Below, one piece after another: positions 23,830-33,043 of a stretch of 64,000 nucleotides of DNA; the stretch's first letter is position 1, and each line of letters begins with the position of its first letter. The notes under the pieces were generated by a model. It made no database searches and had not been told where the DNA came from. It saw only the letters and a list, made by a program, of their open reading frames with translations. The translations under genes and the position numbers were made by a program. This stretch comes from Verrucomicrobiota bacterium (GTDB lineage: Bacteria; Verrucomicrobiota; Verrucomicrobiia; Chthoniobacterales; SZAS-18), in NCBI GenBank assembly GCA_018240025.1, contig JAFEGM010000032.1, forward strand, positions 191,484 to 255,483, written 5' to 3'.

Positions 23830-26800
23830 ATGGACGCGTCCCCTTCGACCTCCCCTGCCCTTCGTTCTTCCTTCCGGTCCCGGCTCGCGGTCGGGCTGGC
23901 CTGTGTGCTCGGCGCGGCTTCGGCGCTGGCGCAGAACAATTATCCGCCGCCGGACGGCTACCAGCAGCTGCAGCTGTTGCCGACCACGGGCGGGACGATC
24001 CAGGCGGTACGGGTGGCGGAGGTCGGGCCGTATCTCTTCGCGGCGGGGGTGGCGACGGTCACCTCGAACCACCAGCTCAATTTCTACCGCAACACCCGCG
24101 CGCGGAGCTTTCTGCCGCCGACGACCGTGGCCACGGGGCCGAATCCGGTCGCGCTCAACTCGGGCAACTTCCGCGGTGTCGGGCGCGACGATTTCGTCAT
24201 TGCCCAGGCCGGCAACAACACGGTGCGCCTGTGGCTGACCAACCCGGACGGCACGCTGGGCGCATTTCACGATTACCCCTGCGGCGGCCAGACACCGCGC
24301 GAGCTGGTGGTGGCCAACGAGGGCGTGTTCGTGGTCAATGCGGATAACATCAGTTTCCTGCAGAAGACGAACAACTTCGGCACGACCGATCCGGCGGCGG
24401 TCTTCTACGCGCCGCAGACGGTCACGGTGCGGGCCAATGTGCGCGACCTCTCCTATTTCGACTTCGACGGGCAGTCGGTCGAATTGCTCGACAGCGTGAC
24501 TGGCCAGTACGTGCTGGGCTACAACGGACCCGACTTCTGCTTCGCCACGCCGGACGACAAGGTGGTCATCGGGCGCGGCAGCGTGAGCATCCAGATCGGC
24601 TTCGGCGAGCCGATCGGCCGGCTGGTCAAGGTGCGCGATTTCCTCTGCGTCTATCTGCCGCAGAGCAACCGCGTCTTCCGCCTCGCCTTCGGCAGCCGGC
24701 CCGAGATGAACGGCGTCATCGTGCCCATCCAGCGCGCCATGCCTTCGGGCCGCACGCTGACGCAGGCGGTGACGTTCAATTACTTCGAGTTGCCGGCCGG
24801 CGTGACCGACGTGGCCTCGCGCTTCGTCGACGTGAACTTCGACGAGGAGCTGATCGTCTCGCTGCCGGGGTCGAATGCCATCGCCTACTATCCGAACCTC
24901 GGCCTGACCTCGGTGCCGACGCCGATCACGGTGCCGCTGGGCGTGGCCGTGACGAAGCTCGACACCGGCGTGTGCGATTCCGTGGATCTCAACTACGACT
25001 TCGCCGTGGTCGGCAGCAACGGCCAGCTCGGCGTGGCCTTCAGCGGCAATCCGCCCATCTACGTGACCACCGGCGTGGACGAGGACAACGGCACGACCGA
25101 TCCCAGCCAGGGCGCGGGCACCAGCCTGCGCGAGGCGCTCAACCGCGCCGCGACGCTGGGGCGGCCGGCCGACCTTCAAATCGTCACGAACGACCCCATC
25201 GTCGTCTCGCAGGTCGGGCAGAGCGACGGCGCACTCGGCAACTCGGCCTTCGTCATCGCGAGCGACGTGACCATCCGCCCGCCCGACAGCGGCACGGCAC
25301 CGGCGTTCGCCACCGGCAAGACGTTCGTGCGCGCCTCCGGGGCGGGAGAAATGCGCCTCTTCCGCGTCGCCCCGGGCGGCCGGCTGAAGATTTCGCAGGC
25401 GAACCTCGAAGGCTGGAATTCGGGCAACAAGGCGGGCTCGGTCATCCATACTGACGGCCAGTTGGTGGTCGATCAATGCATCTTCCAAAACAGCACCAGC
25501 ACGGTCGGCGGCGTGGTGGCGCAGAACGGAGGCACGCTGCAGGTCACGAACTCGACCGTCGTGAACAGTGCGGGCGCGTTTCATCTCACCGGCGGCACGG
25601 CCAGCCTCACGCACGTCTCGCTCGTGTATCTGACGGGTTCGTCGCCGCTCTACGTGCGCAACGACCTCACGCTGGTGAATTCGCTCGTCTCCTACTACGC
25701 GGGCGCCGGCGTCGACGGGGCCCTGAACGGAGCCAGTCACCATAACCTCATCCAGCCGGCGGTGCCCGGCGTCGGCTCGCTGGGCGATCACGGCGGACTC
25801 ACGCTGACCGTGGCGCTGCTGCCGGGCTGCCCGGCCATCAATGCGGGCGGCCCGGGCACCGGCGTGACGGTCGATCAGCGCGGTCAGCCGCGTGAGGCCA
25901 ACGCGCCGGACATCGGGGCGTACGAGTTCTCCAGCTACGTGGAGTCGCTCGTGGTCACGACCGACGTCGACGAGGACGACGGCACGAGCGACCCGCGCTT
26001 CGGCACCGGTACCAGCCTGCGCGAGGCGCTGGCCTATGCGCGTTCGCATCCGGGCGACGACGTCATCGCGTTCTCGCCGCAGTTCTTCAACGTCGCCCGC
26101 ACCATCGTGCTGACGCGCGGCGCGCTCGATCTCACCTCCAACGACGAATCGCTCATCGACCTGACCGGTCCCGCCGCGGGCCTGACGCTCGATGCGAACC
26201 TGGCCTCACGCATCTTCACGGTCGGCGGCAGCGGCATCGCCAACGTCCGCGGGCTGACGCTGCGCAATGGCTCGGCCGGCGCGTTCGGCACCGGACAGTC
26301 GGGCGGCGCGATCCGCACGCAGGGCTTCCTCTACCTCGAGGCCTGCACGTTCACCGGCAACCGCGCGCCGAACGACGGCTACGGCGGCGCGCTGCAGAAC
26401 CTCGGCACGCTCGAGATGCACAACTGCACCTTCACCGGCAACGCAGCGGGCTCGGCCGGGGCCTACGACAATCGCGGCCCGGCCTTCGTCACGCACATCA
26501 CGGTCACCGGCAACACCGGCACGACCTTCGGCACCGGCGGCGTGCGGGCCGAAAACGGCGGGCCGATTCTGCAGCTCTACAATGCCATCATCTCGGGCAA
26601 CTCGTCCTCCAGTCAGCCGAACGTCGACGGCCCCGTGGCGGGCCCGGGCTGCCTGATCAATTCGGCCAATCCGGGGCTCGGGACGCTGGCCAGCAACGGC
26701 GGCCCGACCCAGACGATCGCGCTTCTGCCGGGCAGTCCGGCGGTCAACCTCGGCCTGAGCGGCGTGGGCCCGAACTCCGACCAGCGCGGCCTGACGCGCG

Positions 26801-29800
26801 ATGCCAATCCCGACGCCGGCGCCTTCGAGCTGACCAGCGTGCAGAACTCGCTCGTCGTCACGACCGAGGTGGACGAGTTCAACGGCACGAGCGACCCGCG
26901 CTTCGGCACCGGCACCAGCCTGCGCGAGGCGCTGGCCTATGCGGCCACGCTGGCCGGGCCGCAGATCATCACGTTCGCCTCGTCGCTGGCAGGCCGGGAC
27001 ATCCAGCTGCGCTTCAGCGAGGACAGCGTCAATGCGCTCAGCGTGAGCAGCCAGGTGACGGTGCGCGGGCCTGACACCGGCGCCGGCATCACGCTGGTGG
27101 CCGACCAGGCCTACGGCGCCCGCCGCCACTTCCGCGTCACGGCGGGCGGCTCGCTCACGCTCGAATACCTCACGCTGCGCGGCGGTCGCAGCGCCACCGC
27201 CGGCGGCAGCACGCTCAGCGCGGGGCAGCTGGCGGTCTCGCACTGCACCTTCACCGACAACGTCTCCGCGCAGGACGGCGGCGCGATCTCCGCGACCGGC
27301 AGCCTGCTTGCCGTGACCAACAGCACGTTCGCCGGCAACAGCGCCGGCGGCGAGGCCGGGGCCATCGCGGCCCACGCGACCTCGAGCGCGCTCCGGCACG
27401 TGACCATCGTCGACAATGCCTCGGGCACCGGCGCCGCGCTGACCAGCCGCAGTCCGGCGCTGCTGCTGCAGAACTCGCTCGTCGCGCGCAACTCGCTGCA
27501 GAACGCGGTCGAGAGCAATGTGGCCTTCGGACCCGGCGGCGCGCTCGACGCCGCCAGCGCCCGCAATCTCTTCGGCCCGGGCAGCGCCACCGGCGGCGGC
27601 GCGGGCAGTCTGGTCAACGTCGGCCCGGCGCAACTGCGCGTCGGCACGCTGGCGGCCAACGGCGGACCGACCCGCACGATCGCGCTGCTGCCGGGCAGTC
27701 CGGCGCACAACCAGGGCCTGCCGCTGGGCGGGCTCACGACCGATCAGCGCGGCGGCCCGCGCTCGGTCGGCAGCGCGCCGGACATCGGCGCGTGGGAGGA
27801 TGCCGACGGCCGGGGCGATGCCGATGGGGACGGCCTCTCCGACGCGCAGGAGTTCCTGCTCGGGACCGATCCCCTTGCCATCGACACCGACGGCGACGGC
27901 TTCAACGACGGCACCGAGCAGCAGTCGGGCAGCGACCCGGGCCTCGCTGCCAGCGCGCCGTCCGGCGCCACCTACATCTCGCGCGTGCTCGGCTTCGGCC
28001 CGGGCCGCGGGCTCGATCTCAGCGGCACCTTCCTCTACGCGCTGAACATCGGCACCGGCGGCGCGGTCGGGCAGGTCGGCGACGCCAACTTCACGGCTGA
28101 CAACGTGCCCGGCGCGACGGTCAACGCGCCGGCCGAAATCGTGAACTGGGCGTATCCCAACTTCGGCAGCTCGACCGAGGATCAGCGGCTCGAAACCGTC
28201 TTTCGCTCCATGCGCTGGGGGAATCCGTTCAACGTCAGCCTCGCGCAGCTCGTGCCGGGCCGGCGCTACAAGTTGCAGCTGCTCTTCGCCGATTCGCCCG
28301 GCTACGACCGCGTCTTCGATGTGATCGTCAACGGCGCGGTCATCGTGCCGAACTTCAGCCCCGCCGTCGCGCAGGGCGGCGCGACCGCCTCGGCCGTCGT
28401 GCACGAATTCGTGGCGACGAGCAGCAGCGTGCAGATCGCCGTCTCGGGCGTCGGCGTGACGGTCGGCTTCGACCACAATCCGATCCTCAACGGGCTCACG
28501 CTCGAGCAGCTGCCCATCGGCAACGACGACGCCGACGGCGATGGCCTGACCAACGCGCAGGAACTCGCGCTCGGGACGAATGCGTTCGCCATCGACAGCG
28601 ACGGCGACGGCTTCAACGACGCCACCGAGGTGATGTCGGGCAGCGATCCCAACAACGCCGCCAGCGTGCCGCCGCCCACCTACATCTCGCGCGTGCTCGG
28701 CTTCGGTCCGGGTCGGGGGCTCGATCTCACCGGCACCTTCCTCTACGCGCTGAACATCGGCACCACGGGAGCCGCCGGGCAGGTCGGCGACGCCAACTTC
28801 ACGGCCGACAATGTGCTGGGCGCGACGGTCCATGCGCCGGCCGAGATCGCGAACTGGGCCAATCCGAACTTCGGCAGTTCCGCGGAGGATCAGACGCTGG
28901 CGACCGTCTTCCGCTCCATCCGCTGGGGGAATCCGTTCGACGTGAGCCTGGCGCAGCTCGTGCCCGGCCGACGCTACAAGCTGCAGCTGCTCTTCTCCGA
29001 TTCGCCCGGCTACGACCGCGTCTTCAACGTCATCGTGAACGGCGCAGTCATCGTGCCGAACTTCAGCCCCGCCGTCGCGCAGGGCAGCGGACCGGCCTCG
29101 GCCGTGGTGCACGAATTCGTGGCCACCAGCACGAGCGTGCACATCTCTGTCTCCGGCGTCGGCGTGACGGTCGGCTTCGACCACAACCCGATCCTCAATG
29201 GCCTCACCCTCGAGCAGCTGCCCATCGGCAACGACGATGCCGACGGCGACGGCCTGACCAACGCGCAGGAGCTGGCGCTGGGGACGAATCCGTTCGCCAT
29301 CGACAGCGACGGCGACGGCTTCAACGACGCCACCGAGGTCATGGCCGGGAGCGATCCGAACAACGTCGCCAGCGTCCCGCCGACCACGCACCTCTCGCGG
29401 GTGCTCGGCTTCGGCCCGGCCCGCGGGCTCGATCTCAGCGGCAACTTCCTCTACGCGCTGAACATCGGCACCTACGGCGCCGCGGGTCCGGCAGGCGACG
29501 CCAACTTCACCGCCGACAACGTGTCGGGCGCGACGGTCTCGGCACCGGCCGAGATCGTGAACTGGATCGAGACCGACTTCGGCAGCTCGCCGGAGAACCA
29601 GGTGCTCCGGACCGTCTGCCGCTCCATGCGCGTGGGCAATCCGTTCGAGATCAGTCTGGCCCACCTCGTGCCCGGCCGCCGCTACAAGCTCCAGCTCATC
29701 TTCGCCGACCAGCCGGGCTACGACCGCGTCTTCCACGTCTCCGTGAACGGCACCATGATCTTCCCGAACTTCAGCCCCGCCGTCGCGCAAGGCGCGGCCC

Positions 29801-30357
29801 CGGCGTCGGCCATCGTGCATGAATTCGTGGCCACCGGCACCAGCGCGCAGATCTCGCTCTCGGGCGTTGGCGTGGTGCTCGGCTTCGACCGCAATCCGAT
29901 CCTCAACGGCCTCACGCTCGAACAGCTGCCCACCGCACTCGAAGCCTGGCGCGCGCTGCAGGGCCTGCCGGCCGACGGCTCGCAGGACCCGCTCACGCCC
30001 GCAGGCGACGGTGTGGCGAATCTGCTGAAGTTCGCCTTCAACCTCGCGCCGAACCCCGGTGATCTCGGCACGGCCAACGCCATCATCCTGCCCGAGGGCG
30101 GCAGCGCGGGCCTGCCTTTCATCACCCGCGACGAGCAGGGGCGGCTGTTCGTCGAGTTCGTCCGCCGGAAGGCCGCGACCAATCCCGGCATCGCCTACCT
30201 CGTCGAGACCAGCGCCGACCTCGGCAGCTGGAGCGCGCTCGACCTCGGCGCGGCCAACGTCACGTCGATCGATGCGACCTGGGAACGCGTGACGGTGGTC
30301 GATCCCACCCTCACCCCCAAACGCTTCGGCCGCGTGCGCGTGCTGCGCCTCGAGTAG
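23830..30357 (+). CDS. Large secreted CSLREA/choice-of-anchor Q protein with Ca-binding repeats
   Basis: 2175 residues. The ATG at 23830 follows a good Shine-Dalgarno (GAGGGGAA), and the signal peptide ends near SALAQ. Residues 35-400 resemble a propeller. Three CSLREA-like units begin near residues 413, 711 and 1009 (GTGTSLREAL) and end with choice-of-anchor Q motifs (DQRG...PDIGAYEF, DAGAFEL, PDIGAWE), with beta-helix rungs between. Then three copies of a 236-residue unit, each with thrombospondin type 3-like motifs (DADGDGL, DSDGDGFND) and a malectin-like beta domain (FLYALNIGT, NPILNGLTLEQL). The C-terminus (TYLVETSADL-like, ending VLRLE) is a tail common in Verrucomicrobia exoproteins. 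Role likely adhesive or structural; no enzyme motif seen. Confidence 0.86.
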   Translation: MDASPSTSPALRSSFRSRLAVGLACVLGAASALAQNNYPPPDGYQQLQLLPTTGGTIQAVRVAEVGPYLFAAGVATVTSNHQLNFYRNTRARSFLPPTTVATGPNPVALNSGNFRGVGRDDFVIAQAGNNTVRLWLTNPDGTLGAFHDYPCGGQTPRELVVANEGVFVVNADNISFLQKTNNFGTTDPAAVFYAPQTVTVRANVRDLSYFDFDGQSVELLDSVTGQYVLGYNGPDFCFATPDDKVVIGRGSVSIQIGFGEPIGRLVKVRDFLCVYLPQSNRVFRLAFGSRPEMNGVIVPIQRAMPSGRTLTQAVTFNYFELPAGVTDVASRFVDVNFDEELIVSLPGSNAIAYYPNLGLTSVPTPITVPLGVAVTKLDTGVCDSVDLNYDFAVVGSNGQLGVAFSGNPPIYVTTGVDEDNGTTDPSQGAGTSLREALNRAATLGRPADLQIVTNDPIVVSQVGQSDGALGNSAFVIASDVTIRPPDSGTAPAFATGKTFVRASGAGEMRLFRVAPGGRLKISQANLEGWNSGNKAGSVIHTDGQLVVDQCIFQNSTSTVGGVVAQNGGTLQVTNSTVVNSAGAFHLTGGTASLTHVSLVYLTGSSPLYVRNDLTLVNSLVSYYAGAGVDGALNGASHHNLIQPAVPGVGSLGDHGGLTLTVALLPGCPAINAGGPGTGVTVDQRGQPREANAPDIGAYEFSSYVESLVVTTDVDEDDGTSDPRFGTGTSLREALAYARSHPGDDVIAFSPQFFNVARTIVLTRGALDLTSNDESLIDLTGPAAGLTLDANLASRIFTVGGSGIANVRGLTLRNGSAGAFGTGQSGGAIRTQGFLYLEACTFTGNRAPNDGYGGALQNLGTLEMHNCTFTGNAAGSAGAYDNRGPAFVTHITVTGNTGTTFGTGGVRAENGGPILQLYNAIISGNSSSSQPNVDGPVAGPGCLINSANPGLGTLASNGGPTQTIALLPGSPAVNLGLSGVGPNSDQRGLTRDANPDAGAFELTSVQNSLVVTTEVDEFNGTSDPRFGTGTSLREALAYAATLAGPQIITFASSLAGRDIQLRFSEDSVNALSVSSQVTVRGPDTGAGITLVADQAYGARRHFRVTAGGSLTLEYLTLRGGRSATAGGSTLSAGQLAVSHCTFTDNVSAQDGGAISATGSLLAVTNSTFAGNSAGGEAGAIAAHATSSALRHVTIVDNASGTGAALTSRSPALLLQNSLVARNSLQNAVESNVAFGPGGALDAASARNLFGPGSATGGGAGSLVNVGPAQLRVGTLAANGGPTRTIALLPGSPAHNQGLPLGGLTTDQRGGPRSVGSAPDIGAWEDADGRGDADGDGLSDAQEFLLGTDPLAIDTDGDGFNDGTEQQSGSDPGLAASAPSGATYISRVLGFGPGRGLDLSGTFLYALNIGTGGAVGQVGDANFTADNVPGATVNAPAEIVNWAYPNFGSSTEDQRLETVFRSMRWGNPFNVSLAQLVPGRRYKLQLLFADSPGYDRVFDVIVNGAVIVPNFSPAVAQGGATASAVVHEFVATSSSVQIAVSGVGVTVGFDHNPILNGLTLEQLPIGNDDADGDGLTNAQELALGTNAFAIDSDGDGFNDATEVMSGSDPNNAASVPPPTYISRVLGFGPGRGLDLTGTFLYALNIGTTGAAGQVGDANFTADNVLGATVHAPAEIANWANPNFGSSAEDQTLATVFRSIRWGNPFDVSLAQLVPGRRYKLQLLFSDSPGYDRVFNVIVNGAVIVPNFSPAVAQGSGPASAVVHEFVATSTSVHISVSGVGVTVGFDHNPILNGLTLEQLPIGNDDADGDGLTNAQELALGTNPFAIDSDGDGFNDATEVMAGSDPNNVASVPPTTHLSRVLGFGPARGLDLSGNFLYALNIGTYGAAGPAGDANFTADNVSGATVSAPAEIVNWIETDFGSSPENQVLRTVCRSMRVGNPFEISLAHLVPGRRYKLQLIFADQPGYDRVFHVSVNGTMIFPNFSPAVAQGAAPASAIVHEFVATGTSAQISLSGVGVVLGFDRNPILNGLTLEQLPTALEAWRALQGLPADGSQDPLTPAGDGVANLLKFAFNLAPNPGDLGTANAIILPEGGSAGLPFITRDEQGRLFVEFVRRKAATNPGIAYLVETSADLGSWSALDLGAANVTSIDATWERVTVVDPTLTPKRFGRVRVLRLE
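27970..29935 (+). repeat. Three in-frame copies of a 708-bp unit
   Basis: The codons for ThrTyrIleSerArg at 27970 and 28678 and the matching Thr codon at 29386 are spaced by exactly 708 bp, and the intervening DNA is similar over the whole length. Copy 3 is the most diverged. Each unit encodes one malectin-like domain and one calcium-binding motif pair. Confidence 0.85.
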
Positions 30358-30380
30358 CCCGCCCTCTCCGAATGCGCCGA

Positions 30381-30710
30381 CTCGCCCACGACAGCCAAGG
30401 ACGCGCTCCCCGCGCGTCCGCGAATGTCCCTGACGTAGCGTTCTCCCACGACCTGGTAGGGACGCGCTCCAGCGAGTCCGCGAACAGCCAAGGACCACGC
30501 GTTCGCCGACGACTGGTAGGGACGCGCTCCCGCGAGTCCGCGAACAGCCCAGGACCACGCGTTCGCCCACGACTGGCAGGGAACGAAGCGCCCGCGCGTC
30601 GGCGAAGCGCCCACGACCTCCGCGTTCGCCCGCAATTGGCACTGCGACGTGGGCGAAAGCACTGTCATGGGCCGCTCGCGGACGCGCGGGAGCGCGTCCC
30701 TACCAGTGGG
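30381..30710. repeat. Repeat B tandem cluster (four direct, one inverted)
   Basis: Units of about 60 bp with GGTAGGGACGCGCTCC, then GCGAGTCCGCGAAC, then CCACGCGTTCGCCCACGAC. The GACGCGCTCC start occurs at 30400, 30461 and 30521, a degenerate copy at 30581, and an inverted copy at 30675-30703. GGACGCG and CGCGTCC form a short palindrome in each unit. The 30358-30956 gap holds this cluster, the triplet repeat below and no gene. Confidence 0.8.
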
Positions 30711-30802
30711 CCAAGCGTCGCGTCGGCCTCCGTGCGCGCACGCGGGCCGTCGTATGATCCTCCCGGCGCGCACAGCTCAGATCGCTTCATCGCGCGCAAT
30801 CG

Positions 30803-30900
30803 TCCACGTCCTCGTCGTCGTCCTCCTCGTCGTCGTCGTCCTCCTCGTCGTCGTCCTCGTCGTCGTCCTCGTCCCCGAAACGACCCAAAGCCGCAGGCCA
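30803..30900 (-). repeat. 3' element with GAC/GAG tandem repeats, copy 1
   Basis: On the minus strand, GGCCTGCGGCTT is followed by GGTCG and then about 70 bp made only of GAC and GAG triplets. It is 57 bp downstream of the stop codon of the 30957-32855 gene. Related elements are at 60832-60872 and 61228-61283. Confidence 0.75.
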
Positions 30901-30956
30901 ATCTCCCGCCATCCCCTTTTCTCCTCGCCGTGCCCCCCGGCCGCGGTCGAAGAACC

Positions 30957-32855
30957 CTACTCGAGTTCGTACACTTCGACGATCCCGTTACCGGTCGTCC
31001 CCCCCTTTCCGCGGACGATGGCCGTATACGACCCTGGCGGCAGATTGAGGATGATGGCCGATTCGCGCGGATCCGTCGGGGCGAAACCACTGGCGGTGAT
31101 CGCTGCTGCCTGGGTGTTCTGCCAGTCGTCGTTCGTGCCCAGCGCGATCTGCGTGTCGCGCACTTCGATGGTGGGATCCTGCAGCGTGCCGGTCACGCCA
31201 AAGGCCGCGAGGCTGGGCCCGAGGGCGCGGATCAGCACGCGCTTGGTCGCGCCGGGACCGACCACGATGCCGGCGATCATCGCATTGTCACCCGTACCGA
31301 TCTGCCCACGGGTGGAGACGTTGATCAACTTCGGCGATGTGCTGGTGGCCAGGTCATAGGCCTCCACCAGGCACACTCCAGCGGTCGCATTCGCCCCCTG
31401 CACGACGACCGTGTAGTTGCCGGCGGGCAGCGTGGCGACCAGCGCGCTCTCCAGAGCGTTGGTCGGGGCCAGGCGCGCGGTATTCAGCGCGGCGGCGGAG
31501 GTGGCGTCGTCCTGCCAGTCTTCGTTCGCGCCGATCTGGGCACCGTCCGAGGAGCGGAAGAGCCGCAGCGACGGATTGGCCAGTACACCCGTGACGCCAG
31601 CGGCGCTGAGCGAGGGCCCGAGCACCCGAATCGCGACCCGCTTCTCACCCTCCCGCACGGCGAAGCCAAGGATGGCGGAGCTGTCTCCCGGAGCGGTGCG
31701 AACGCGGGTGGAGACATTGCGCATCCGCGCCCGAGCCGGGTCGGGATTGCCCACCTCCACCGCCCCCAGATCGGCTGCCGCGCCGACGGGCCGCGGACGC
31801 CCGCGGCCGTCCTCGGTCGCCGTCGAACCGACGGCGGCGTCGATAGCCGGGCTGCCGGGCGAGGGGAAAATGGTCCGTGCCAGTGTCCCGCCATTGAGGC
31901 CGAAGTTGCCCAGCCGCGGATCGAGCGGCGCGTTGGGCGTGCCGACCAGCGGGCCGGCCGGGATGACCGCGCTGATGCCCGCATTGTTGCCGATCAGGTT
32001 GGCACCCGCGGTCGCGAGGTTGGCGCGATCGGCGATGCTGATGTCGCCCTGACCGACCGAGGTGTTGGCGGCGACGATGCAATTGACCAGGGTTGCTACT
32101 CCCACCTCGCCATCGGCGATGCCGGGGATCCCTCCGACACTCATGGCCCCGCCATCGTAGCCAGAGTGATTGTAGGCAAAGGTGCAATGCGTGAAGGTGT
32201 GATTGCCACCGCCGATGATGACGGCACCGCCACCCTGGATCCGGGCGTTTCCGACAAAGGTGCAGTTGGTAAAGTTCGACGACGGCGAAGCTCCGACAAA
32301 GCCTGAGCCGAACGCGGAGACGGCGCCGTTGTTCGATCCGAACGAGCAGCGCGTCGCCGTGGTGCTCCCGCGGCCGCCGAGTACAAGCGCCTCCACACAG
32401 TTGAAAAAGTCACAATCGATCAATTCCAGGGTGCCACTGCTGGTCAGTCCACGGCTGGGAGCCCCGTCGACTCCGACTCGGTTCATCTTGAGCTTGGCAG
32501 ACTCCGCCACGACTACGAGCGGCCCCGAATAGGGAACGGTGGCGTTGAAATCGAGGGCCAAATACACGCCGCGGGAAAGCGCGCTCGCATCGATCTCCAC
32601 CTCCTGCGCGCTGATTTGCAACGCCGCCGTCGTCACGGACAGATACCGCCCGTTCAAGGCTGCATCGAAAGTGATGCGGTCCGGACCGGCCTGGGACGCC
32701 GCCTGTTCAAGCGCGGCCCGCAGCGTGCCGGGACCGTTGTCTTGGGAAGACGTGACGACAATCGGTGCGTTCTGCGCATGGGCGAGAGAGAAGACGAGCC
32801 CGCATCCCACCGCCACAAGAGCCCCAGGAATCCGCCGAGACGAAGAGTTTTGCAT
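30957..32855 (-). CDS. Exported beta-helix/choice-of-anchor Q protein with twin C-terminal modules
   Basis: 632 residues with a signal peptide ending LAHAQ. The mature N-terminus (VVTSSQDNGPGTLRAAL) is the CSLREA-like entry to a parallel beta-helix that runs to about residue 340, with rungs such as FTNCTFVGNA and FTHCTFAYN. A choice-of-anchor Q ending (GRGRPRPVGAAADLGAVE) closes it. Two copies of the ~125-residue module follow at 378-503 and 510-632, the same pair found in the metalloprotease at 17711 and the CAP protein at 59179. A weak promoter (TTGCCG, 17 bp, TAACAC) ends six bases before the ATG. Function unknown; probably surface-associated. Confidence 0.86.
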   Translation of the reverse strand: MQNSSSRRIPGALVAVGCGLVFSLAHAQNAPIVVTSSQDNGPGTLRAALEQAASQAGPDRITFDAALNGRYLSVTTAALQISAQEVEIDASALSRGVYLALDFNATVPYSGPLVVVAESAKLKMNRVGVDGAPSRGLTSSGTLELIDCDFFNCVEALVLGGRGSTTATRCSFGSNNGAVSAFGSGFVGASPSSNFTNCTFVGNARIQGGGAVIIGGGNHTFTHCTFAYNHSGYDGGAMSVGGIPGIADGEVGVATLVNCIVAANTSVGQGDISIADRANLATAGANLIGNNAGISAVIPAGPLVGTPNAPLDPRLGNFGLNGGTLARTIFPSPGSPAIDAAVGSTATEDGRGRPRPVGAAADLGAVEVGNPDPARARMRNVSTRVRTAPGDSSAILGFAVREGEKRVAIRVLGPSLSAAGVTGVLANPSLRLFRSSDGAQIGANEDWQDDATSAAALNTARLAPTNALESALVATLPAGNYTVVVQGANATAGVCLVEAYDLATSTSPKLINVSTRGQIGTGDNAMIAGIVVGPGATKRVLIRALGPSLAAFGVTGTLQDPTIEVRDTQIALGTNDDWQNTQAAAITASGFAPTDPRESAIILNLPPGSYTAIVRGKGGTTGNGIVEVYELE

Positions 32856-33014
32856 TGGACCGTGTTAGGCCGGAAGAGCAGAACCGGCAAGGTCTGTCCC
32901 AGGAATGACACAAATCTTCTTCGACACTTCTCTGGATGGGAACTATGGCCATTCTTCGGCACAGTAAGCAAAGGCGAACTCCAGCCGCTGCGACGTCCAA
33001 ACCAGGATGGCTCT

Positions 33015-33032
33015 CGGCACCCGCGGGTGCCG
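33015..33032. other. 18-bp perfect palindrome downstream of the 33044 gene
   Basis: CGGCACCCGCGGGTGCCG is its own reverse complement. It lies 11 bp after the stop codon of the minus-strand gene. No T-run follows, so it could be a factor-dependent terminator hairpin or a protein site. Confidence 0.4.
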
Positions 33033-33043
33033 CCTTGCCCCTT

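Noticed and set aside
30381..30710. Evenly spaced repeats that look like a CRISPR array
   Set aside because: The whole ~60-bp unit is conserved, there are no unique spacers, and no cas gene is nearby.
30803..30874. GAC/GAG triplet run as a poly-Asp/Glu coding segment
   Set aside because: The frame that would give Asp/Glu has no supported gene around it, and the same element recurs after other stop codons, so it is non-coding.
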